From NCBI GenBank assembly GCA_963762545.1, contig CAVXLC010000001.1, positions 310,001-374,000 of the forward strand: DNA of 64,000 nucleotides, in the 5' to 3' direction. Both the position numbers and the translations under genes were made by a program. The DNA is from JABFSM01 sp963762545 (lineage in GTDB: Bacteria; Gemmatimonadota; Gemmatimonadetes; Gemmatimonadales; GWC2-71-9). The stretch's first letter is position 1, and each line of letters opens with the position of its first letter. The notes under the pieces are model-generated. The model searched no databases. It was given only the letters and a program-made list of their open reading frames with translations, and had not been told where the DNA came from. Positions 1-7,356 of the stretch are shown in pieces.

Positions 1-38
1 CAACTCCGCCCTTCGGTCCGACTGACGGGAGACGATCC

Positions 39-2726
39 ATGCGTGAGTGGCTGGCGCGGATTCGCGACTGGTTCCGGCGAGGCAGGCTCGACCGGGAGTT
101 GACCGAAGAACTCCGGTTCCACCGGGAGCAGCTCGAGCGCGATGTTCGGGCCGACGGCGCGGGCCCGGACGAGGCGCCCTACGCGGCGCGGCGGCGGCTC
201 GGCAACGCCACCGTCCTCAAAGAAGCGACCCGGGACCGCTGGTCGCTCCCCTGGCTCGATCATTTCCAGAAGGATGTCCGCTACGCGCTGCGGGGCCTGC
301 GGCGCTCGCCCGGGTTCACCGCGACGGTCGTGCTCACGCTCGGGCTCGGGATCGGAGCCAACGCCGCGATGTTCGGAGTGATCGACCGGCTGATGTTCCG
401 GCCGTTTCCCTACTTGCGGGATCCGGCCCGGGTGCACCGGCTCTACCTGATCAGCGACTACCGGGGCCGGACCGACATCAGTTCCGGCTTCGAGTACGCC
501 CGTTACCTCGACATGCAGCGGTGGACCAGCTCGTTCTCCCAGTTCGCCGGGTTCGCCCAGCGCTCCACCGCCGTGGGGGTCGGGGATGCCGCCCGGGAGC
601 GGCAGGTCGCGGTGGTCAACGCCTCGTTCTTCGATTTCTTCGACATGCGACCCGCACTGGGGCGGTTCTTCGTGGCGGCGGAGGACTCCACGCCGCGCGG
701 CGCTCCGGTCTCCGTGCTCAGCTTCGCCTTCTGGAAGAGCGAGTTCGGCGGACGAGACGTCCTGGGGCAGACCCTCCAGGTCTACAACGTGCCGACGATC
801 ATCATCGGGGTCGCCCCGAGAGGCTTCGTGGGGAACTCCGACGCGGAGCCGCCGGCGGTCTTCATTCCCATCACCACGTTCGCGGGGAACAACCCCAACC
901 CGCGCCAGGCCGCGACCTACTTCACCCGCTACAACTGGGGCTGGATGAGCGTCATGGCGCGACGGAAGCCGGGGGTCAGCGTCGAGGCCGCCGCCCGTGA
1001 TCTGAGCCAGGCGTACGTCAAGAGCTGGAATGCCGAGATGGCGATCGAGCCCGGAACCCCCGCCGCGCTGGCCAAGCCCCACGCCATCGCGGGTCCGCTC
1101 AAGGAGGCGGCGGGACCCACCGCGGGGCTCGAATCGAAGACGCTGCTCTGGGTGACGGGCGTGGCGGTGATCCTGCTGCTCATCGCCTGTGCCAACGTGG
1201 CCAACCTGATGTTCGCCCGAGTGCTCCGGCGCCGCCGGGAAACCGCGGTCCGGCTGGCCCTGGGGGTGAGCCGCCGCCGTCTGCTGGCCCAGGGACTCAC
1301 CGAGAGCCTGATGCTCGCCGGCCTCGGCTGTCTCGCGGGCGTGGTGGTGGCGCAGTGGGGCGGCGCGGCGATGCGCCAGCTCTTCCTCCGCGACGGATCG
1401 CGGCTCGAGGTGCTCACCGACTGGCGCACCCTGGTGGTCGCCGCGGGGTTCGCGCTGGCGGCCGGGGTCCTGACCGGCATCGGGCCCGCCTTCCTCGCCA
1501 CCCGGGGAGACCTGGCCGGCAGCCTCAAGGCGGGCGCGCGCGAAGGCACCTACCACCGGTCCCGGACCCGGGCCGCGCTGCTGGTCCTGCAGGGCGCCCT
1601 CTCGGTCATCCTGCTGGTGGGCGCGGGGCTGTTCGTGCGGAGCCTGGATCACGTCCGCACCATGCCCCTGGGCTATGACGCCGAGCCGGTGCTCCTGGCC
1701 GAGCGCAACCTGCGCGGCATGCAGATGGGAGACAGCGAACAGGTCCGGCTCGGCCGCCGGCTCCTGGAAACCGCCCAGGCGATCCCCGGCGTGGAGCACG
1801 CCGCGTGGATCAGCGCGGTTCCGTTCTACAGCACGTCGGGCACCGGCCTCCACGTGGAGGGCATCGATTCGGTTCGGAAGCTCGGCCGATTCACCTACCA
1901 GTCCACGACACCCGACTACTTCGCCACCTTCGGCACCCGAATCATTCGCGGACGGCCCTTTACCGGCGACGATCGGGCCGGCGCTCCGCTGGTGGCGGTG
2001 GTCAGCGCCGCGATGGCCAAGGTGCTGTGGCCGGGGAAGGACGCCATCGGTCAGTGCATGCGCGTCGGGCGCGACACCATGCCCTGCACGACCGTCATCG
2101 GAATCGCCGAGGATGCTCGTCAGAGCAGCTTGCTCGACGACAACCGGTTTCACTACTACCTCCCCAACACCCAGTTCCACCCGGAAGAAGGGTTCGCCCT
2201 GATCCTCCGGATGCGGGGAGATCCGGAGTCCCAGCTCGAGCCGGTCCGAAAGGCCCTGCAGGCGGTCATGCCGGGCGAGACCTACGTCACGGTGCGCTCG
2301 ATGGGCGAGCTGGTGGACCGGCAGCGCCGCTCCTGGCGCCTCGGGGCGACCATGTTCGTGGCATTCGGGATCCTGGCCCTGCTGGTGGCGGCCGTCGGTC
2401 TGTACGGCGTGATCACCTACAATGTCGCCCAGCGGATGCACGAGCTGGGGGTGCGGGTGGCGCTGGGGGCGCGATCCGGAGACGTGGTGCGGCTGGTGGT
2501 GGGGCAGGGAGTCCGCTTCGCGATGGCCGGCGTGCTGGTAGGCCTGGCCCTCGCGCTCCTGGCCGCGAAGTGGATCCAACCGCTGCTGTTCCAGCAATCG
2601 GCGCGAGATCCGGCCACCTACGCTGCCGTCGGGGCGATCCTGCTGGCCGTGGCATTGCTGGCCAGCGCCGTGCCCGCCCTGCGTGCGACGCGGGCGGATC
2701 CCAACTCCGCGCTCCGGAGCGACTGA
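39..2726 (+). CDS. ADOP-family MacB/FtsX-like permease with N-terminal prefix domain
   Basis: An 895-residue inner-membrane protein of the ADOP (acidobacterial duplicated orphan permease) type: two FtsX/MacB permease halves fused in one chain. Residues 1-75 form a charged soluble prefix with ELRFHREQLERD. The first membrane segment lies near residues 90-120 (TLGLGIGANAAMF) and a MacB-type periplasmic domain follows. The hallmark IACANVANLMFAR is near residue 385. The second half repeats the plan, with a periplasmic domain around 560-770 and three C-terminal membrane helices ending in RATRADPNSALRSD. The ATG start has a GGGAG ribosome site about 7 nt upstream. No ATP-binding subunit lies beside it, as is usual for this orphan family. 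It probably acts in efflux or envelope transport, but the substrate cannot be read from sequence. The nearest relative here is the permease at 59969-62362, which lacks the prefix. Confidence 0.9.
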   Translation: MREWLARIRDWFRRGRLDRELTEELRFHREQLERDVRADGAGPDEAPYAARRRLGNATVLKEATRDRWSLPWLDHFQKDVRYALRGLRRSPGFTATVVLTLGLGIGANAAMFGVIDRLMFRPFPYLRDPARVHRLYLISDYRGRTDISSGFEYARYLDMQRWTSSFSQFAGFAQRSTAVGVGDAARERQVAVVNASFFDFFDMRPALGRFFVAAEDSTPRGAPVSVLSFAFWKSEFGGRDVLGQTLQVYNVPTIIIGVAPRGFVGNSDAEPPAVFIPITTFAGNNPNPRQAATYFTRYNWGWMSVMARRKPGVSVEAAARDLSQAYVKSWNAEMAIEPGTPAALAKPHAIAGPLKEAAGPTAGLESKTLLWVTGVAVILLLIACANVANLMFARVLRRRRETAVRLALGVSRRRLLAQGLTESLMLAGLGCLAGVVVAQWGGAAMRQLFLRDGSRLEVLTDWRTLVVAAGFALAAGVLTGIGPAFLATRGDLAGSLKAGAREGTYHRSRTRAALLVLQGALSVILLVGAGLFVRSLDHVRTMPLGYDAEPVLLAERNLRGMQMGDSEQVRLGRRLLETAQAIPGVEHAAWISAVPFYSTSGTGLHVEGIDSVRKLGRFTYQSTTPDYFATFGTRIIRGRPFTGDDRAGAPLVAVVSAAMAKVLWPGKDAIGQCMRVGRDTMPCTTVIGIAEDARQSSLLDDNRFHYYLPNTQFHPEEGFALILRMRGDPESQLEPVRKALQAVMPGETYVTVRSMGELVDRQRRSWRLGATMFVAFGILALLVAAVGLYGVITYNVAQRMHELGVRVALGARSGDVVRLVVGQGVRFAMAGVLVGLALALLAAKWIQPLLFQQSARDPATYAAVGAILLAVALLASAVPALRATRADPNSALRSD

Positions 2727-2730
2727 CCGT

Positions 2731-4215
2731 TCAGGGCCGCTGGAGGTGGAAGGTGACCGGGTCGCCGTCTCCCACCCGGGCACCGGACAGGGGAACTCCA
2801 AATCCCTGGGAATCCAGCAGCAGCCGCGTCGCCCGTCCCTGTTCCTTCTCGAACCTGAACCGGCTTCGCGGCGCCGACCGGATGGCAAAGCTGCCGTCCT
2901 CCTGCTTGAGCAGCCGCTCCGGCCCGGCACCCAGGGCCTGGATCATGAGCCGGCCATTTTCGTCGAATACCCGGTAGGTGCGCCGGTACTGGGCGTAGGA
3001 ATCATGCAGGCCGGAACCGAGCCGGTCGAGCTTCAGCACGAAGGTCCCGTCGAGCTCCCGCCGTTCGTTCGGAGTGACCGCGGCATCCGCGAGGTGGGGC
3101 TCAACAGCCGTCGGTGTCGCCGGGAGCGGCTCCAGGCCGAGGACGGCGCGAGCCAGCGCCCGGGTGATCGCGTAGGCGTTTTGACCCTCGGTGTTGGTCA
3201 GCACCACCACCGTGAGACTGTCGGCGGGGAAATCGTACAGGCTGCCGCTGTACCCGAACAGCGAGCCGTGCTGCCCGATCCGGACGTGGGCGTCCTCGTG
3301 ATTGATCGTCAGGGCCAGTCCATAGTGGGCCATCGAATCCTGGGCGCTCATCCGGATGGCCGCGCCCTCGGCGGTCTGCATTTGCCGGAAGGTATCGGTG
3401 CGGATCAGCTTCCCGGACCGGAGCGCGGTCCAGAGCCGGGCCAGGTCTTCCACCGTGCTGCAGAACCGCAAGTCGGCGTTGTAAGCCATGTCGTTCTCGT
3501 TGGCCGGCACGACCCCGCTTTGGTATCGCCGGTAGGCGTGGGACAGGTTGCGAACCAGGGAGAAGTCGTCGCAGTAGGTGGTGGCTCCGAGGCCGGCTGG
3601 CTCGAAAATATTCTTCCGCACGTACTCGCCGAACGCCTGTCCCGATACCCGCTCCACGATGGTCACCAGGAGCTGGAACCCCGAGATGGACCAGTCCCAG
3701 CGGGTTCCCGGCTCATTGACCCACTGCTTCCCGGCATACAACGCCATGACCTCGTCCAGCGCCTTGGGTTGCCGGCTGGTGGCGTCGATCGGATCGCCCA
3801 GGTAGTGGTAGTCGACGATGCCCGAGGTATGGTTGAGCAGCTGCCGCACGGTCACCCGATGCCCCTGCATCGGAAACTCCGGGATGTGGCGCGAGACGTC
3901 ATCGTCCAGTGACAGCATGCCGCGCTCGACCAGCTGGAGCACCGCGACTCCGGTGAAGGGAAGCATCGGCCCCACCACGTGGAAGACGGTCTCTCCGCGG
4001 ACCGGCGCCTCGAGGCCCAGGTCGGCGAATCCGTAGCCCTGGTGCAGCAGCACACGGTCGTTCCGGCGTACCAGCACCTCGGCACCGACCACGCCTTCCC
4101 GGGCGATGACCGCGCGCGCGATGGAATCCAGTCGCTCGCTCGGCGCCTGTCCGCGGACCGGCGCCACGTGGAGGAGGGACACCGGGAAGAGCAGCAGCCA
4201 GGGCTTGAGGATCAT
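2731..4215 (-). CDS. Secreted class C beta-lactamase-fold protein, catalytically degenerate
   Basis: A beta-lactamase/serine hydrolase (PF00144-like) fold with a signal peptide (MILKPWLLLFPVSLLHVAPVRG). I chose the internal ATG at 4215 because it starts the signal peptide and has GGAGA about 7 nt upstream; an in-frame ATG lies further upstream at 4254. Fold landmarks are clear: FTGVAVLQLVERG after the active-site helix start, LLNHTSGIVDY, and a long C-terminal domain. The SxxK nucleophile motif, normally just before FTxxAxLQLVE, reads GPML here. The YxN motif before SGFQLL reads WSI. The HxG-like third motif reads HGS. By family knowledge these changes should abolish hydrolysis, so I infer a binding or decoy role. 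It is last in a leftward operon, 14 nt after the methyltransferase stop. It could still hydrolyse by a different mechanism; that is not shown. Confidence 0.85.
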   Translation of the reverse strand: MILKPWLLLFPVSLLHVAPVRGQAPSERLDSIARAVIAREGVVGAEVLVRRNDRVLLHQGYGFADLGLEAPVRGETVFHVVGPMLPFTGVAVLQLVERGMLSLDDDVSRHIPEFPMQGHRVTVRQLLNHTSGIVDYHYLGDPIDATSRQPKALDEVMALYAGKQWVNEPGTRWDWSISGFQLLVTIVERVSGQAFGEYVRKNIFEPAGLGATTYCDDFSLVRNLSHAYRRYQSGVVPANENDMAYNADLRFCSTVEDLARLWTALRSGKLIRTDTFRQMQTAEGAAIRMSAQDSMAHYGLALTINHEDAHVRIGQHGSLFGYSGSLYDFPADSLTVVVLTNTEGQNAYAITRALARAVLGLEPLPATPTAVEPHLADAAVTPNERRELDGTFVLKLDRLGSGLHDSYAQYRRTYRVFDENGRLMIQALGAGPERLLKQEDGSFAIRSAPRSRFRFEKEQGRATRLLLDSQGFGVPLSGARVGDGDPVTFHLQRP

Positions 4216-4229
4216 TGGGGGGTCTCCAT

Positions 4230-5060
4230 TCAGGCGGAGGCCATCCGCCGGCATACCATCAATTCCGTACTCGGGCTCTCGCGCCTGGCGCGCACCAGCA
4301 TCCGCTCGAGCGGGAAGAGCGCGGCGCCCACCGCCCAGCCGAACGGCTCACCCAGCACCGCAGGTGCGACCATCGCCGTCCAGGCCCACCGGGCCAGCCG
4401 GGATCGCGTATCGGCCGGGTAGTTCATCAGCACGAACATCGGCACCCGCGATACCACGGTGAGGCCGGCCGACTCCACCAGGCGGACGCTCTCCGCCAGC
4501 GGCCGGCTGGCCTGGTGGGCAATCCTTTCGGTGACGTTCCGGAGGAAGTTGTCGGACCACAGGAACCAGCCCCCGGGCTTGAGCAGCGCTGCGATATTCC
4601 GGAAGGCCCGGCCGTAGGCGGCGTCGTCCACGATGTGGAAGAGCACGTCGAACGCCGAGACCGCGTCGAAGGAGGCGGCCCGGAGCGGCACGCTGTCCAG
4701 GGGGCCCCCGATATCGGCGCGCACGAAACGGTTGCCCGGAAAACACCGCGACAGCTCGTGCACCGCCACTTCGGTGAGGTCGAGCCCGGTGACCCTGGCC
4801 CCCAGCCGTTTCCACCGGTCCACGTAGAACCCGGTGCCCGAGCCGACATCGAGCACCGAGTCGCCCTGCCAGCTTCCGCTTCGCTTCTCCTTCGCGATCT
4901 CCCCCGCGACTCGGTCGAACACCTCACCCCGAATCCGGTACATCCATTCGTTGTACCGCCGGCCCAGCCGCAAATAGCCCACCCCCGCGAGCGAGTAATG
5001 CTCCCGGAGCCTGGATTCCCAATAGTCTTTGTTGTCGAACGGAGTACCCGGTGAGGTCAC
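4230..5060 (-). CDS. Class I SAM-dependent methyltransferase
   Basis: A 276-residue Rossmann-fold methyltransferase. SAM-binding motif I is VLDVGSGTGFY near residue 70, followed by the acidic loop GLDLTE. Motif II/III positions include ADIGGPLDSVPL, SFDAVSAFDVLFHI and a LKPGGWFLWSD strand, typical of ubiquinone/menaquinone-type and small-molecule methyltransferases. The C-terminal third is hydrophobic and may hold one membrane-associated helix (MVAPAVLGEPFGWAVGAALFP). The GTG start at 5060 overlaps the TGA of the upstream kinase by 4 nt (GTGA), implying translational coupling. The substrate is unknown. Membership of a kinase-led operon suggests a regulated or envelope-related modification, which is inference. 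Confidence 0.85.
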   Translation of the reverse strand: MTSPGTPFDNKDYWESRLREHYSLAGVGYLRLGRRYNEWMYRIRGEVFDRVAGEIAKEKRSGSWQGDSVLDVGSGTGFYVDRWKRLGARVTGLDLTEVAVHELSRCFPGNRFVRADIGGPLDSVPLRAASFDAVSAFDVLFHIVDDAAYGRAFRNIAALLKPGGWFLWSDNFLRNVTERIAHQASRPLAESVRLVESAGLTVVSRVPMFVLMNYPADTRSRLARWAWTAMVAPAVLGEPFGWAVGAALFPLERMLVRARRESPSTELMVCRRMASA

Positions 5061-6997
5061 CCCATCGCCTCGCGGATTTCGCTCGCGGCAGCGGTGAGGT
5101 TTTCAACGTCGCGCGAGATGGCGCGGGCCTGCTGGGTGGCGCTGGTGACGTCGTTCAGCGCGCCGATGCCGCCGGTGCGCAGCTTGATCAGATCCAGCCG
5201 GAGATTCCGCATGGCAAGCTCGCTCGATTCGAACCGCTGGAGCAGGGCGGTCCGCTTGGCGGTCAGCTCGAGGGCGGTCTTGACCTGCCGCTCGAGAATC
5301 CCGATTTGCCGGTTGCGCTCCTCGCTCTCCTCCCGGAGAGCCAGCATGTCCAGCTGCGACTTGATCCGGTCCGCGGCACCGGCGCCGAAGCTCTGATCCA
5401 TGTCGTTGAGCGTCCGGGCCAGATCGGTGGCGGATTCATAGAGCCGCTCGGCGGTCTCCACGACCTCGGGCAGCTGCTTCCGGTCGGCCTCGGGCAATTG
5501 CTGCATCATCCGAAGGATGTTCTTCCGGTCGTCGAGAATGTGATTCATGCGCTCGTAGTATGCGCCCAGCTCGGAGGCCACCGGCGGGGCCAGCGCCTTT
5601 CTGCCCTTGGCGCCGGGAATCCGGATCGCGTCCGCCGCGGGCGGCGGGTTCAGCACATCCCTCCAGCTGTAGCCAGCCTGCCAGAGCTGCGAATAGCTCT
5701 TGAGAAGGGGGAAGCCGAACCCGGCGGCCACGAACAGGAACCAGGGGCCGTTGGTAATGCCGGTCGCGAGGTTGAGCAGAAAACAACCGCCGGTTGCCGC
5801 GGCCCACTTCGCGAACTGGCCGCGGACCCGCTGCACCACACGCGGCTCGCCGGTATCGGTCAGGCCCAGGTCGCCCACGTCCTCCGCTCGCACCCATTCG
5901 CCCCGGTCGTTCCGCACCCACTTCCCGCCGGCGATACTTCCACCCCGTGCCACCCCGCCGTACAACCTGCCGCCCGAACCAGGCCTGGGACTTCTTGGCG
6001 CGAGTGCACCGCCCGGATTTGCCGGGATCCGCGGGCGCTCCAGAGGAGACGCCGGTCTGGGGCGGGTCCCGGTGCCGCTCTTGCGCGGAACGACCCGCGA
6101 TACGGCGGGCGTGGGCCGGTAGCCGGTGACGGTCCGGCTTTCCAGCGACCGGCGCAACGCGTCGGCCGTGGGCCAGCGGTTTTCCGGGTCCTTTTCGAGG
6201 CACCGCGCGATCGCGAGCGAGAGGTCCTCGGGGACCCCGTCCAGGGTCTCGTGGAGGATCGGGGCCGGCTCGGTGATTTGCTTCATCAGAATGCCGGCCA
6301 CCGTCGGTGCGTTGAACGGGAGCTGCCCGCTGGTCATCTGATAGGCCACCACTCCCAGCGAATACAGGTCCGATCGACCGTCGATTTCCCGCTCCCCCGC
6401 GGCCTGCTCCGGGCTCATGTACTGGGGCGTCCCGATCGCCACCCCGACGCCGGTCAGCGTGGCGCTCGAGGTCTGCGAGACGGCCTTCGCGATACCGAAG
6501 TCCGTCACCATCACCCGCCCCCGCGTGCCCTCGAGCAGGATATTGTCCGGCTTGATGTCCCGGTGGATCACCGAAACGGCATGGGCGGCGGAGAGCGCGT
6601 CGGCGGTCTCCTTCATGATCCGCCGGACCTCGTCGGGGGGCAGTTTGCCCCGGCGCTTCAGACGTCCTCCGAGCGACTCTCCCTCCACCAGTCCCATGAT
6701 GAAGTACACGATGCCGGCGCCCTGACCGACATCGTGGATCGGGACGATGTGGGGGTGCGACAGCCGGGCGGCGGTCTGCGCCTCTCGCGTGAATCGCTCC
6801 CGGATTTCCTTCTGGAAGGCCAGCTCCGGAGGAAGCACCTTGATGGCGACGCGACGATGGAGGCGCTCGTCTCTGGCGCGATAGACGACGCCCATTCCCC
6901 CTCGACCAATTTCGCCCTCGAGCGTATACACATCACCCAGCGCCTCCTTGAGGCGCTGGGCGAGGGGCCGCTCGTTAATGTCGTTTGGACCGGTCAT
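5057..6997 (-). CDS. PknB-type Ser/Thr protein kinase with 2TM and coiled-coil tail
   Basis: A 646-residue Hanks-type kinase. The glycine loop is GRGGMGVVYRA near residue 33, the ATP lysine is in VAIKVLPP, the catalytic loop is HRDIKPDNILL, the metal motif is DFGIAK, and the APE-equivalent region is GTPQYMSPEQ. The C-lobe is complete (RSDLYSLGVV to RWPTADALRRSLE). A Pro/Arg-rich linker (about 290-400) leads to two adjacent hydrophobic segments (GCFLLNLATGIT and GPWFLFVAAGFGF) resembling a 2TM domain. A long helical tail (about 480-646) follows with heptad-like patterns. It heads a leftward operon with the methyltransferase and the degenerate hydrolase. The same unusual architecture recurs in the kinase at 32518-34272. 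Likely an inner-membrane signalling kinase; ligand and substrates are unknown. Confidence 0.93.
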   Translation of the reverse strand: MTGPNDINERPLAQRLKEALGDVYTLEGEIGRGGMGVVYRARDERLHRRVAIKVLPPELAFQKEIRERFTREAQTAARLSHPHIVPIHDVGQGAGIVYFIMGLVEGESLGGRLKRRGKLPPDEVRRIMKETADALSAAHAVSVIHRDIKPDNILLEGTRGRVMVTDFGIAKAVSQTSSATLTGVGVAIGTPQYMSPEQAAGEREIDGRSDLYSLGVVAYQMTSGQLPFNAPTVAGILMKQITEPAPILHETLDGVPEDLSLAIARCLEKDPENRWPTADALRRSLESRTVTGYRPTPAVSRVVPRKSGTGTRPRPASPLERPRIPANPGGALAPRSPRPGSGGRLYGGVARGGSIAGGKWVRNDRGEWVRAEDVGDLGLTDTGEPRVVQRVRGQFAKWAAATGGCFLLNLATGITNGPWFLFVAAGFGFPLLKSYSQLWQAGYSWRDVLNPPPAADAIRIPGAKGRKALAPPVASELGAYYERMNHILDDRKNILRMMQQLPEADRKQLPEVVETAERLYESATDLARTLNDMDQSFGAGAADRIKSQLDMLALREESEERNRQIGILERQVKTALELTAKRTALLQRFESSELAMRNLRLDLIKLRTGGIGALNDVTSATQQARAISRDVENLTAAASEIREAMG

Positions 6998-7356
6998 TCG
7001 ACCATGGGTCTCGCGTCAGAAACGATGTTCGTACAACAGCTTACCAATTTGTCGGATTATTGCCCGCAGGGCAACCAGGCATCCGATCATCCCCGGGATT
7101 CATCTTCGGCAACAGGAGCCCTGGCAAGCATGCCAACCAGGCTCACCAAGCCGTTTTGACAGTTCCCATCACCCGCCTACCCGCGGGGTTTTCGGCCTGT
7201 TTGATCCCGTAAGTGTATCAATCGGTGGTTGATAGCCCCTGGGATGCCTGCGGTGGGTCCTTGGCATCGACCGTGCCCCTCCCAGGGCATCTTCGGGACG
7301 GCTCCGTGTGCCGCACGGGCCTTGGAACGTCCCGATAGCACGAAAGGGCATTCCCC
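6998..7356. promoter_or_regulatory. Divergent intergenic region between kinase operon and lon
   Basis: A 359-nt gap with no convincing gene. It must carry the leftward promoter of the kinase operon and the rightward promoter of lon. Visible structure: a palindrome TTGCCC-GCA-GGGCAA at 7060-7074; a perfect -35-like TTGACA at 7156-7161 without a good -10 partner; an inverted repeat TATCAA-N7-TTGATA at 7216-7234; and complementary octamers CCCTGGGA and TCCCAGGG at about 7237 and 7280 in the lon leader. No CIRCE element was found. Any operator role is inference. Confidence 0.45.

Noticed and set aside
7216..7234. Inverted repeat TATCAA-N7-TTGATA before lon as a heat-shock operator
   Set aside because: It does not match CIRCE or a known sigma-32 promoter; kept only as a note in the intergenic entry.
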